Shown here one piece after another: positions 36,676-45,080 of a stretch of DNA of 64,000 nt. The position numbers and the translations under genes are program-made. The notes below the pieces were generated by a model that was not told where the DNA came from, did not search any database, and saw nothing but the letters and a program-made list of their open reading frames with translations. Position 1 is the first letter of the stretch. Every line of letters starts with the position of its first letter. The stretch covers positions 22,967-86,966 of the forward strand of contig JAJPID010000011.1 in NCBI GenBank assembly GCA_021324945.1, given 5' to 3'. The DNA is from Lysobacterales bacterium (GTDB lineage: Bacteria; Pseudomonadota; Gammaproteobacteria; Xanthomonadales; Rhodanobacteraceae).

Positions 36676-37407
36676 ATGCGTTTGCCCGAATTCAATCGAT
36701 GGTCCGCTCGCTGGCGCGCGCTGCCGCCGCGCCGCCGGGCCGTGTTCGCCGCACTGATCGGCGTGTTCGCCGCGCCCCTGCTGTTTGGGGGCGGATTTTT
36801 GCTCGGCCGCGCTTCGATGTCCTCGCGCAGCGCCGCCGCGCGTGCGGCCGATCTCGCGCTACGCAATGAAGATCTGCAGAACCAGTTGGCGATCTTGCAA
36901 CGCGACCGGCAGGTGTCGCTGATCGCTGATCGTCTGTTGCAGAAGGATCTGGCCGACCGCGATGAGAAGATCCGTTCGCTGCGCGCCGAGCAGGCGTTCT
37001 ATTCGAAACTGGTCGGGGCCGCCGCGCAGCCGGGAGCCCTCAGCGTTAACAATGTGACGCTGACGCCGGTGCCGAAAACGCACGCGTGGAATTTCACCGT
37101 GACCCTGACACACAGCGCCGAGGGCGCGAAGGAAATCCAGGGCAGTTTGAGCGTGGCGATCGACGGCGTGCGCGCCGACAAGCTGGCCACGCTGGACTGG
37201 CCCGCGCTGGCCGGCGCCAACGCCGGGGGCGGGCTGCCTTTCGACTTCAAGTATTTCCAGCAGGTACAAGGCACGTTGATGCTGCCGGCGGATTTCACGC
37301 CCAACCGCGTGCGCGTTACCTTGCAACCACAAGGCGCCGCGGCCGTCACGCGCACACTGGCCTGGAGCGAAGTGACGCAATCGGGCGGCGCATCCGGCGC
37401 GCCGTGA
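36676..37407 (+). CDS. DUF6776-like membrane-anchored coiled-coil protein
   Basis: 243 residues. A short basic N-terminus precedes one membrane helix at about 22-45, a coiled coil at 50-105 (RAADLALRNEDLQNQLAIL and following) and a periplasmic-looking beta domain (WNFTVTLTHS, LPADFTPNRVRVTLQPQ). This layout fits the DUF6776 family, which in related genomes lies near bactofilin and erpA; here erpA follows directly and no bactofilin gene is present. The role is unknown, possibly envelope or cell-shape related. The ATG at 36676 is more plausible than the earlier one at 36634, which overlaps hemJ's start. Confidence 0.8.
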   Translation: MRLPEFNRWSARWRALPPRRRAVFAALIGVFAAPLLFGGGFLLGRASMSSRSAAARAADLALRNEDLQNQLAILQRDRQVSLIADRLLQKDLADRDEKIRSLRAEQAFYSKLVGAAAQPGALSVNNVTLTPVPKTHAWNFTVTLTHSAEGAKEIQGSLSVAIDGVRADKLATLDWPALAGANAGGGLPFDFKYFQQVQGTLMLPADFTPNRVRVTLQPQGAAAVTRTLAWSEVTQSGGASGAP

Positions 37408-37466
37408 ACTTGCGGACGCGGGCGCGAGTCCGCATGTTGCAGGTTTCAACGCAGTAAAATACGCCC

Positions 37467-37829
37467 ATGTCCGCCACACCCGACTATCGCGGCCTCGCGC
37501 AGACTCCGCTGAACTTCACCGACGCGGCCGCGGCCAAGGTGCGCGAACTGATCGATGAGGAAGGCAACCCCAACCTCGCGCTGCGCGTGTACATCCAGGG
37601 CGGCGGTTGCTCCGGTTTTCAATACGGTTTCAGTTTCGACGAGAACCGCGCCGAGGACGATCTGGCGCTGGAGAAAAGCGGCGTCACCTTGCTGGTCGAT
37701 CCGCTGAGTCTGCAATACCTCGCCGGCGCGGAAATCGATTATTCCGAATCACTGTCCGGGGCGCAGTTCGTGATCCGCAATCCCAATGCGAAAACGACTT
37801 GCGGTTGCGGATCGTCATTTACGGTATGA
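37467..37829 (+). CDS. erpA: Iron-sulfur cluster insertion protein ErpA
   Basis: 120 residues. An A-type carrier that delivers [4Fe-4S] clusters to apoproteins such as IspG. The three cluster cysteines are Cys48 ([11 protein letters not shown]), Cys112 and Cys114 (CGCGSSF). Length and the C-terminal SSFTV fit ErpA. The stop overlaps the nudC start (ATGA), so the two genes are translationally coupled. Confidence 0.95.
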   Translation: MSATPDYRGLAQTPLNFTDAAAAKVRELIDEEGNPNLALRVYIQGGGCSGFQYGFSFDENRAEDDLALEKSGVTLLVDPLSLQYLAGAEIDYSESLSGAQFVIRNPNAKTTCGCGSSFTV

Positions 37830-38773
37830 GTGACTCGCGCGACAGCTCTGCCGCGCGTTCGCGTCACAACACCTTCGCCGCGCTGGAACTGGAGCGTGTG
37901 TCCGAGCATCGCGACGACACACAGTGGTTGGCGGCTCAGCGCGCATCGCCACATGCGCAATTCGTAGTGTTCGACGCGGAAGGTCGTGCCCCGGTGGCCG
38001 GCGATCGATTGCTGCTGCTCGACGCCGCAACCGCACCGGGCGACGTAGCGGTGAGTTTTCTCGGTTTGCGACGCGGCGGCGCGCCGGTGTTCCTGCTGCG
38101 CAACGGTTCTTCACGCGCGCCGCTGGACGCGGAATGGATCGGCTTGCGCGAAGCGGGCACGCGGCTGCCCCCGCATGATGCGGGTCTATTGGCGTATGCG
38201 CGCGGTCTGGCCAACTGGCAGGACGCCACGCGGTACTGTTCCTGCTGCGGTGGTCAATTGAAATTGATCAGCGCGGGCCACCGCGCTTTGTGCACGCAGT
38301 GCGAACGGCTGCATTTTCCGCGCACCGATCCCGCGATCATCGTGATCGTTGAACACGAAGACGCCTGCCTGCTGGGAAGACAGGCGCTGTGGCGGCCGCG
38401 CCAGTATTCGACGCTGGCCGGCTTCGTCGAACCGGGCGAGTCGCTGGAAGATGCGGTGCGCCGGGAAGTGCGCGAGGAAGCGGGCATTGAGGTGATCGAT
38501 TGCGATTACCACTCCTCGCAGCCTTGGCCGTTTCCCGCATCCTTGATGCTCGGCTTCACCGCACGCGCAGCGGCGCGCGAAATACATCTGGCCGACGGCG
38601 AGCTGGAAGACGCGCGCTGGTTCACCGCGCAGCACATCGTCGAAAGCGTGCGCAGCGGCGAACTGCATCTTTCATCGCCGCTGTCGATTTCGCATCGCCT
38701 GATCGAACACTGGCTGCGCACGCGCTCGGGCATCGAACTCATGGACGTGCTGCGCACCGCACCGCAAGCCTGA
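37826..38773 (+). CDS. nudC: NAD+ diphosphatase / RNA deNADding enzyme NudC
   Basis: 315 residues. The N-terminal substrate-recognition domain is followed by a zinc site (CSCCGG and [11 protein letters not shown]), a Nudix box [20 protein letters not shown] and the NudC signature [11 protein letters not shown]. It splits NADH/NAD+ and removes NAD caps from RNA. The start at 37826 overlaps the erpA stop. Length is longer than the E. coli enzyme (257) because of a fuller N-terminal domain. Confidence 0.95.
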   Translation: MSDSRDSSAARSRHNTFAALELERVSEHRDDTQWLAAQRASPHAQFVVFDAEGRAPVAGDRLLLLDAATAPGDVAVSFLGLRRGGAPVFLLRNGSSRAPLDAEWIGLREAGTRLPPHDAGLLAYARGLANWQDATRYCSCCGGQLKLISAGHRALCTQCERLHFPRTDPAIIVIVEHEDACLLGRQALWRPRQYSTLAGFVEPGESLEDAVRREVREEAGIEVIDCDYHSSQPWPFPASLMLGFTARAAAREIHLADGELEDARWFTAQHIVESVRSGELHLSSPLSISHRLIEHWLRTRSGIELMDVLRTAPQA

Positions 38774-38825
38774 TCCGTCCTTGCGCCGCGGCGATACAAT
38801 CCGCGCAAACACGCCGGTATTCGAC

Positions 38826-39692
38826 ATGGCCATCCGACTCGTCGCCGCGCTGATCGTCCTGCTGCTGGCGTTTTCCTCGCTGGAGCTGTCGCGCTTCCGC
38901 GATTTCGGCTGGTTTCGCGCATGGCTGGCGCAACTGCATTTCGCCGAAGGCGGCGGGCGCGTGGCATTGGCGCTGGCGCTGCCGGCGATCGTCTGCGCGC
39001 TGCTGCAGGGCGCGCTGCGCGGCTGGGGCTTCGGCCTCGCGAGCGTGGTGTTCGCGGTGATCGTGTTGTTGTGCAGCTTCGGTCCGCGCGAACCGGAAAC
39101 CGACATTGATGCGGTGTTGACTGCCGAGGATGCGGTCGCGCGCGAAGCCGCCGCGCAGGACTTGCGCGACGATGCCGCCGCCGCGCCGCTGCCGTTCACC
39201 GCGCCCGCATTGGTGGAAGCCGCGGTGCTGGCCGGGTTGCGGCGTCGCTTCGGCGTGCTCTTCTGGTTTTTCGTGCTGGGTGCGACGGGTGCATTGCTTT
39301 ATCGCTTGTCGCAAATCGCGGCTGAGGACAACGCGCTCGATCTGCGCACGCGCGACGCCGCGCGCCGTTTCGCCGCGGCGATGGATTGGCTGCCCGCGCA
39401 CCTGATGGTGCTGGCGATGGCGCTGGTCTCGGATTTCGAGGCGGTGTTGCGCGCCTGGCGCGCCTGGCACATGCAGCCGGGACGTTCGCGGTGGGAACTG
39501 GAGCCGGGATTTCTCGCCGCGGTAGCGCGCTCGGGCGTGGACGCGGACATCGAAGCCGGCGATGGCGGCGCGATCGCCGACATCACCGATCCGCTGGAGG
39601 AACTCGCTGACGCGCGTCGCCTGCTGATCCGCGTGCTGGTGGTGTGGCTCGCCGTGGTCGCGCTGATCGTGCTGGCCGGCTGGATTGCGTAA
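38826..39692 (+). CDS. ampE: AmpE family inner-membrane protein
   Basis: 288 residues with four to five membrane helices: one at 1-15, others at about 40-85, 140-160, 185-205 and 265-288. It matches AmpE in size and in the RFGVLFWFFVLGATGALLYRL block followed by LDWxPAHL-type residues (MDWLPAHLMVLAMAL). AmpE is linked to the ampD pathway of beta-lactamase control, but its biochemical function is open. ampD is not adjacent here. The ATG at 38826 is preferred to upstream codons. It ends back to back with the LplT-PlsC gene, with no gap between the two stops. Confidence 0.88.
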   Translation: MAIRLVAALIVLLLAFSSLELSRFRDFGWFRAWLAQLHFAEGGGRVALALALPAIVCALLQGALRGWGFGLASVVFAVIVLLCSFGPREPETDIDAVLTAEDAVAREAAAQDLRDDAAAAPLPFTAPALVEAAVLAGLRRRFGVLFWFFVLGATGALLYRLSQIAAEDNALDLRTRDAARRFAAAMDWLPAHLMVLAMALVSDFEAVLRAWRAWHMQPGRSRWELEPGFLAAVARSGVDADIEAGDGGAIADITDPLEELADARRLLIRVLVVWLAVVALIVLAGWIA

Positions 39693-41567
39693 TCACGCTT
39701 CCGAACCGCGCAATGCACGCACGCGTTGCTCGAGATCGGCAGCGCTGATTGCCGCACCATCGACGATGTTCCCAGTCATCAATTCGATGCGTGCGCGGAA
39801 ACGCCGCGGCAGGCGCGCGCGTCCCAGTTTCGAATCGCGCCTGCTCCACATGCTGGCCCACAGACCCCGCAGCGCCAGCGGAATCACCGGCACAGGCCGG
39901 CGCGCAAGGATGCGCTCCACACCCGGACGGAACGGCGCGATATCGCCGTCGCTGCTCAAGCCGCCTTCCGGGAACACGCACACCAGTTCACCTTCGGCCA
40001 ACGCGTGATCGATCTGATCGAGCGCGCGCGCCAGCAGGGCGGCATCCTCTTTCGCGCCGGCGATCGGGATCGCCTTCGCCGTGCGGAACACGAAACTCAA
40101 AACCGGAATTCGGAAGATTTTGTAGTACATCACGAAGCGCACCGGCCGCCGCACGCTGCCCATGATGATCAGCGCGTCCATGTAGCTCACGTGGTTGCAG
40201 ACCAGCAGCGCCGCGCCTTCGTCGGGAATGCGCTCCAGTCCCTCGGTGCGCACGCGGTAGAACAGGCTGATCAGAAGCCAGTCCACGAAGCGCATCAGGA
40301 ATTCCGGCACCAGCAGGAAAATCCACAGCGTCACCGCCGCGTTCAAGAGTGCGGTGATCAGGAACAGTTGCGGGATGCTCAAGCCCGCCTTCAACAAGCC
40401 GAGGCCGAACACCGCGGCGGCGACCAGGAAGATTGCATTGATGATGTTGTTGCCCGCGATCACACGCGAGAGCTCCTGGCGTTCGCTGCGGCTCTGCACC
40501 AGCGCGAACAGCGGCACGATGAAGAAGCCGGCGAACAAGCCGAGCAGCAGGAGATCGAGCGCGATGCGCCAATGCCCGGCCGCGTGCAGGAAGGCGAGCC
40601 AGTCCAGTCCGCGCTGCGCCGCCGGCTCGTGCTGCGCGAAATACAGCAACAGGCTGAACAAGGTCATGCCGAACGCGCCCAGCGGAACCAAGCCGATCTC
40701 GACTTTGTGGCCCGAGAGTTTTTCGCACAGCAGCGAGCCTGCGCCCACGCCGACCGAGAACAGTGTCAGCACCAGGATTTCCACGCTGGCATCGCCGCCC
40801 AAATACAGCTTGGTGTAGTTGGGCAATTGCGCGGTCACCACGCCACCAAAGAACCAGAACCAAGAGATGCCCAGCACCGAATTGAACACCGCACGTTTTT
40901 TCGCGATGAGACGGATTGCGCGCGCGCTTTCGGTGAACGCGTTCCAGTTGAATTCCAGTTGCGGCGCGGTGGCGGGTACGCGAGGGATCGCACATGCGGA
41001 GGCGAAACCGATCAGTGCTACGCCGATGACCAGCAGCGAGGCGAACATCGGACCGTGTCCGGCTACTGCCATCGCGTAACCGCCGCCGATCATACCGACC
41101 AGGATCGCGATGGACGTGCCCATTTCCACCAGGCCGTTGCCGCCGACCAGCTCTTCCGGCCGCAGCACCTCCGGCAGGATCGCGTATTTGATCGGGCCGA
41201 ACACCGTCGAGTGCAGGCCCATCAGGAACAGCACGGTCAGTAGCAGCGCAGGACTCGCGATGAAGAATCCATAGGCGGCGAGACACATCGCGCCGACCTC
41301 GAACAGCTTCACGAGCCGGATCAGCTTCTGCTTCTCGAATTTCTCCGCGAGCTGCCCCGCGCTCGCGGAGAACAAAAAGAACGGCAGGATGAACAACGCG
41401 GGCGCGAGATTGGAATAGAATGACACCTGCGCATCCGGCAGTCCCAACTGGAACGCCACCAGCACGATCGTCGCCTGCCGGAACGCGTTGTCGTTGAACG
41501 CGGATAGCGCCTGCGTCGCGAAGAACGGCGCGAAGCGACGCGTGGCGAGCAGCTTGAACTGATTCAT
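39693..41567 (-). CDS. LplT-like lysophospholipid transporter fused to PlsC acyltransferase
   Basis: 624 residues. Residues 1-410 form a 12-helix MFS transporter of the LplT type (FFATQALSAFNDNAFRQ start, STVFGPIKYAILPE). Residues 430-624 form an acyltransferase with the NHVSYMD motif (HX4D), the FPEGGLS motif and IPLALRGLW. The pair should flip lysophospholipid inward across the inner membrane and reacylate it. In E. coli Aas the acyltransferase is joined to an acyl-ACP synthetase; that AMP-binding domain is missing here, although a free-standing AMP-ligase gene lies 1.4 kb upstream across purD. The ATG at 41567 is 52 bp from the purD stop. Confidence 0.9.
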   Translation of the reverse strand: MNQFKLLATRRFAPFFATQALSAFNDNAFRQATIVLVAFQLGLPDAQVSFYSNLAPALFILPFFLFSASAGQLAEKFEKQKLIRLVKLFEVGAMCLAAYGFFIASPALLLTVLFLMGLHSTVFGPIKYAILPEVLRPEELVGGNGLVEMGTSIAILVGMIGGGYAMAVAGHGPMFASLLVIGVALIGFASACAIPRVPATAPQLEFNWNAFTESARAIRLIAKKRAVFNSVLGISWFWFFGGVVTAQLPNYTKLYLGGDASVEILVLTLFSVGVGAGSLLCEKLSGHKVEIGLVPLGAFGMTLFSLLLYFAQHEPAAQRGLDWLAFLHAAGHWRIALDLLLLGLFAGFFIVPLFALVQSRSERQELSRVIAGNNIINAIFLVAAAVFGLGLLKAGLSIPQLFLITALLNAAVTLWIFLLVPEFLMRFVDWLLISLFYRVRTEGLERIPDEGAALLVCNHVSYMDALIIMGSVRRPVRFVMYYKIFRIPVLSFVFRTAKAIPIAGAKEDAALLARALDQIDHALAEGELVCVFPEGGLSSDGDIAPFRPGVERILARRPVPVIPLALRGLWASMWSRRDSKLGRARLPRRFRARIELMTGNIVDGAAISAADLEQRVRALRGSEA

Positions 41568-41619
41568 GCGTGGCCCCTGATGCCGCGCAAGGTTAGCGCA
41601 TTGGAAGCGCGCAGACCCA

Positions 41620-42903
41620 TCAACCGCGGATCAGTGCCCGATGCCCGATATCGCGCCGATAAAACGCGCCGTCGAACCGGATGTGTTCTGCCGCCGCATA
41701 AGCGCGATCGCGCGCCTGTTTCAGATCGTCGCCCAGCGCGCAGACGGTCAGCACGCGGCCGCCGGCGGTGACGACATTGCCGTTGGCGTCGAATTTGGTG
41801 CCGGCGTGAAACACTTTCACGTCGCAGCCGAAGTCGGCATCCAACCCTGAAATCACGTCGCCATTGCGCACCTTGCCGGGATAACCGCCGGCGGCGATCA
41901 CCACGCCGAGCGATGCGCGCGAGTCCCACCCGGCCTGCGCGCGGTCGAGCCTCCCATCCAGCGCCGCCTCGATCAGATCCACCAGATCGGATTCCAACCG
42001 CAGCAGGATCGGCTGGGTCTCCGGATCGCCGAAGCGCACGTTGAATTCGATCACCCTGGGCGCACCCGACTTGTCGATCATCAAACCGGCGTAGAGAAAA
42101 CCGATGAAGGGCGCGCCTTCGGAGGCCATGCCGCGCAAGGTCGGTTCGATGATTTCGCGCAGGATGCGCTGTTCGACTTCGCGCGTGACCACGGGCGCCG
42201 GCGAATACGCGCCCATGCCGCCGGTGTTGGGTCCCATGTCCCCTTCGTTGCGGCGCTTGTGATCCTGGCTGCTCGCCATCGGCAACGCGTGCGTGCCATC
42301 GCTGATCACGATGTAGCTCGCTTCCTCGCCTTCGAGGAATTCCTCGATCACCACGCGCGCCGATGCATCACCGAATGCGTGCGCGCCGAGCATGTCGTGC
42401 AGTGCTTGTTCTGCATCCGCGAGCGTGTGGGCGACGACCACGCCCTTGCCGGCTGCAAGACCATCGGCCTTGATCACGATCGGCGCGCCATGCTGTCGCA
42501 CGTAATTCAGCGCGCGATTCAATTCAGTGAACACCGCGTAGCGCGCGGTGGGAATATTCCGCCGTTGCAGAAAATCTTTCGCGAACGCCTTGGAGCCTTC
42601 CAGTTGCGCGGCGACGCGGCGCGGGCCGAAGCAGCGCAAACCGGCGGCACGGAATTTGTCCACGATGCCGGCCACCAGCGGCGCTTCGGGCCCGACCACG
42701 GTGAGATCGACGCGCTCGTCGCGCGCGAGTTTCAGCAGCGCATCGAGATCGCCTGCAGCCACATCGACGTTGCGCACGCGTTTCTCGTGCGCGGTACCGG
42801 CATTGCCGGGCGCGACCAGCACCTGCTCGACACGTGGCGATTGCGCCAGTTTCCAGGCCAAGGCGTGTTCGCGGCCGCCGGAGCCGATCACCAGGACTTT
42901 CAC
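41620..42903 (-). CDS. purD: Phosphoribosylamine-glycine ligase
   Basis: 427 residues. It joins glycine to 5-phosphoribosylamine, the second step of purine synthesis. The N-terminal VLVIGSGGREHALAWK block, ATP-grasp regions (KADGLAAGKGVVVA, EEFLEGEEAS) and C-terminal EFNVRFGDPETQ are all present. Length is standard. It is often next to purH, which is absent here. The heptad repeat beginning about 50 bp upstream belongs to the end of the preceding gene. Confidence 0.96.
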   Translation of the reverse strand: MKVLVIGSGGREHALAWKLAQSPRVEQVLVAPGNAGTAHEKRVRNVDVAAGDLDALLKLARDERVDLTVVGPEAPLVAGIVDKFRAAGLRCFGPRRVAAQLEGSKAFAKDFLQRRNIPTARYAVFTELNRALNYVRQHGAPIVIKADGLAAGKGVVVAHTLADAEQALHDMLGAHAFGDASARVVIEEFLEGEEASYIVISDGTHALPMASSQDHKRRNEGDMGPNTGGMGAYSPAPVVTREVEQRILREIIEPTLRGMASEGAPFIGFLYAGLMIDKSGAPRVIEFNVRFGDPETQPILLRLESDLVDLIEAALDGRLDRAQAGWDSRASLGVVIAAGGYPGKVRNGDVISGLDADFGCDVKVFHAGTKFDANGNVVTAGGRVLTVCALGDDLKQARDRAYAAAEHIRFDGAFYRRDIGHRALIRG

Positions 42904-42951
42904 GGAGCGCGCACCGATTGTTGCGGGACGCGCATTCTAAGCGGGAGGAGT

Positions 42952-43024
42952 GATGCGGGAGGAGGGAGGAGGGACAGCAGACGGCAAGTGTTACGCGCCT
43001 CCCGTCTCCCGTCTCCCGCCTCCC
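42952..43024. repeat. Heptad GGGAGAC repeat at the end of the AMP-ligase gene
   Basis: Minus-strand CGGGAGA/CGGGAGG heptads (about 43024 down to 42995) end in the TAA stop of the AMP-ligase, and CCTCC-rich complementary blocks lie at 42952-42973 (shown as GGAGG on the plus strand). The layout repeats that at 9629-9722: heptads, stop codon, short AT-containing loop, inverted heptads. Confidence 0.65.
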
Positions 43025-44475
43025 AGCATCTGCAGCAACGCCGCACGCGGCAGCTTGCCCGTTTCCGAACGCGGCAGCGCATCCACCAGCTTCAGCGGCC
43101 GCGGCAGAAAGACGGGGTCGACGCCCGCGCGCAATGCATCCAGAATTTGCGCGACGCTCAAGCCGGGTGCGACCGCCAGCGCAGCGATACGGTGCACACC
43201 GCGGCGATCGGCCTTGTCCAGCTGGAATACCGCGCCGTCGTGTACGCCGGGGATCGAAAGCAGGCGGCGGGTGAGGTCGCCGAGCGAAGCGCGCTTGCCG
43301 GCGATTTCCAGCAGATCCGAATTGCGGCCGCACAAGCGGAAACGATCGTTGCCGACGAGTTCGATCAAGTCGGCCAGCACCACCGGGGCGCTCAATTGCG
43401 GCGCTTCGACCTGCGCGCCGTCGGGCTGCGGATGCAAGGCGACGCCCGGATACAGCTGCCACAGTTCCTCGCCCGCGGTGCGGCGATGCGCGATGACGCA
43501 GGTTTCGGTGGAACCGAACACCTCCTGCACCGGCGCGGCGAACAGATCTTCAGCGGCGCGCGCAAGCTCTTTCGGCATCGGCGCGGTGGCGGAAACGATC
43601 GCGGCGAGCGGCGGCAGCGGTTGCGCGTGTTCCACCAATGCGCGCAAGTGCACCGGCGTGGTCACCAGCACGCGCGGCGCGGGCACTTCGGCCAGCGCGC
43701 AGATCACGTCGAACGGAAAGAACGGCCGCGCGGAATGCACCGCGGCTTCCGCGAACAGCGGCAGCAGCACCGAGAATTCCAGCCCGTACATGTGCTGCGG
43801 CGGCACCGTGGCGACCACGTTGTACGGCAAGCCGGTGAGGCCGCGCAGCAGCGCGTCGTTGTGCGCGCTGCTGACCGCGAACTTGTCCCAGCGCTTCGGA
43901 TTGGATTTCGGTACGCCGGTGGAGCCTGAGGTATAGCCGATCGCGACCACCGCTTCCGGATCGACCGTGGGTGTTGCCTTTTCAGAAACGCGGCCGGGGA
44001 TGTTCGCTTTTTGATCGTCGCGATCACGGGCGATCGCATGCGACGATTCGAAATGCAGATAATGCGGCGGCGCTGGGTCGAGCCGCACGTCGCCGATGGT
44101 GTAGCTGCCCGGATGCGCGGCCAGCACTTCGTCGATCGCGTGCGGCGCGCGCGAAGGCGGCAGCAGATTGGTTTGACCGCGCACGGCGAGGGCGGCGAAG
44201 GCGACCAGGAATGCGTAGCGGTCTTCGCAAAGATTGATCGCGGCGGGCGCGTTCGGCAGTCGCGCGGCCAGCGCGGAAACTTCGGCGACGAATTCGGACG
44301 CACGCACCGCGCGCCCCTTGCGCCAGGCGATCACCCGTTCGGGCGACGTGGCGTGCAGCAGAGGAACCGGGAACTGCGCCGCACGCGTGAGTGCGGTATC
44401 GAAGACGACGGCCAAGATGCGTTCTCCCCCTTTACCTCGAAGTCCCGGCGGCGCCCCCGCGTCGCCGTGCGCCAT
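42991..44475 (-). CDS. AMP-dependent (acyl-CoA synthetase-like) ligase
   Basis: 494 residues from the first ATG. Adenylation motifs are clear: A3 YTSGSTGVPKS, A5 VFGSTETCV, a late GRNSDLLEIAGKR and the catalytic Lys in RSETGKLPR. It activates a carboxylate as acyl-AMP; the acid is not known. Such stand-alone ligases serve aryl polyene or xanthomonadin pathways and phospholipid acylation; no aryl polyene genes are present here. A TTG at 44415 has a better ribosome-binding site (GGGGGAG) than the ATG at 44475, so the true protein may be about 474 residues. The C-terminal residues GGGRRETGG are encoded by a dispersed repeat. Confidence 0.85.
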   Translation of the reverse strand: MAHGDAGAPPGLRGKGGERILAVVFDTALTRAAQFPVPLLHATSPERVIAWRKGRAVRASEFVAEVSALAARLPNAPAAINLCEDRYAFLVAFAALAVRGQTNLLPPSRAPHAIDEVLAAHPGSYTIGDVRLDPAPPHYLHFESSHAIARDRDDQKANIPGRVSEKATPTVDPEAVVAIGYTSGSTGVPKSNPKRWDKFAVSSAHNDALLRGLTGLPYNVVATVPPQHMYGLEFSVLLPLFAEAAVHSARPFFPFDVICALAEVPAPRVLVTTPVHLRALVEHAQPLPPLAAIVSATAPMPKELARAAEDLFAAPVQEVFGSTETCVIAHRRTAGEELWQLYPGVALHPQPDGAQVEAPQLSAPVVLADLIELVGNDRFRLCGRNSDLLEIAGKRASLGDLTRRLLSIPGVHDGAVFQLDKADRRGVHRIAALAVAPGLSVAQILDALRAGVDPVFLPRPLKLVDALPRSETGKLPRAALLQMLGGGRRETGGA

Positions 44476-44518
44476 CCTGCGCGTGTGTTCCTGCTTTCGG
44501 TCAGCAGATTCGCATGTC

Positions 44519-45079
44519 CTAGGCGCGGATGATAGCGCCAGTTACCGCGTCGGCAATCGGGGTGGGGCGCGACAGCCCGCCGGTTTCGCCGTTCAGAATG
44601 CCATCCAGCGCTGAACCGAACATGGCTTCGCATTCTTTTGCGCTGCGCGCCGGTGGCTGGCCGTGGATGTTGGCGCTGGTGGAGACGATGGGTGAGCCGA
44701 ACGCGCGGCACAACGCCGCGGCGGTTTCGTGTGCGGTGACGCGCAGCGCGATGCCGCTATGGCCGCCCGCCACCCATTCGGGCACGCGTCTCGAGCGCGG
44801 GAAAATCCAGGTGTGCGGCCCGGGCCAGGTCGCCTGCGCGCGCGCGATGGCTTCGGGCGGTGCATCGATCCAGTCTTCGATCTGTTCGAACGAAGCCGCG
44901 ATCAGCAACACGCCCTGCTCGGGCGGGCGTTGTTTCAGCGTGAATATTTTTTCGAATGCGACGCGGTTGTTCGGATCACAGCCCAGCCCGAAAACCGCCT
45001 CGGTGGGATAGGCCAGCACGCTGCCGTCGCGCAGCAGGTCGGCGGCTGGGTCGATTTGATCGGAATGGAAACGGCGCAT
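44519..45079 (-). CDS. tsaC: Threonylcarbamoyl-AMP synthase TsaC
   Basis: 186 residues of the short YrdC type. It makes L-threonylcarbamoyladenylate for the t6A modification of ANN-decoding tRNAs. Family blocks: VLAYPTEAVFGLGCDP near residue 23, KQRPPEQG, and SPIVSTSANIHGQPPA. The ATG at 45079 was chosen over one nine codons earlier that overlaps topA. It starts one base after the topA stop, a conserved neighbourhood in xanthomonads. Confidence 0.94.
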   Translation of the reverse strand: MRRFHSDQIDPAADLLRDGSVLAYPTEAVFGLGCDPNNRVAFEKIFTLKQRPPEQGVLLIAASFEQIEDWIDAPPEAIARAQATWPGPHTWIFPRSRRVPEWVAGGHSGIALRVTAHETAAALCRAFGSPIVSTSANIHGQPPARSAKECEAMFGSALDGILNGETGGLSRPTPIADAVTGAIIRA

Positions 45080-45080
45080 C

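Noticed and set aside
42259..43929. A 556-codon plus-strand frame over purD and the AMP-ligase.
   Set aside because: Antisense shadow: both minus-strand genes have full sets of motifs, while this frame shows only Arg/His/Gln-rich sequence.
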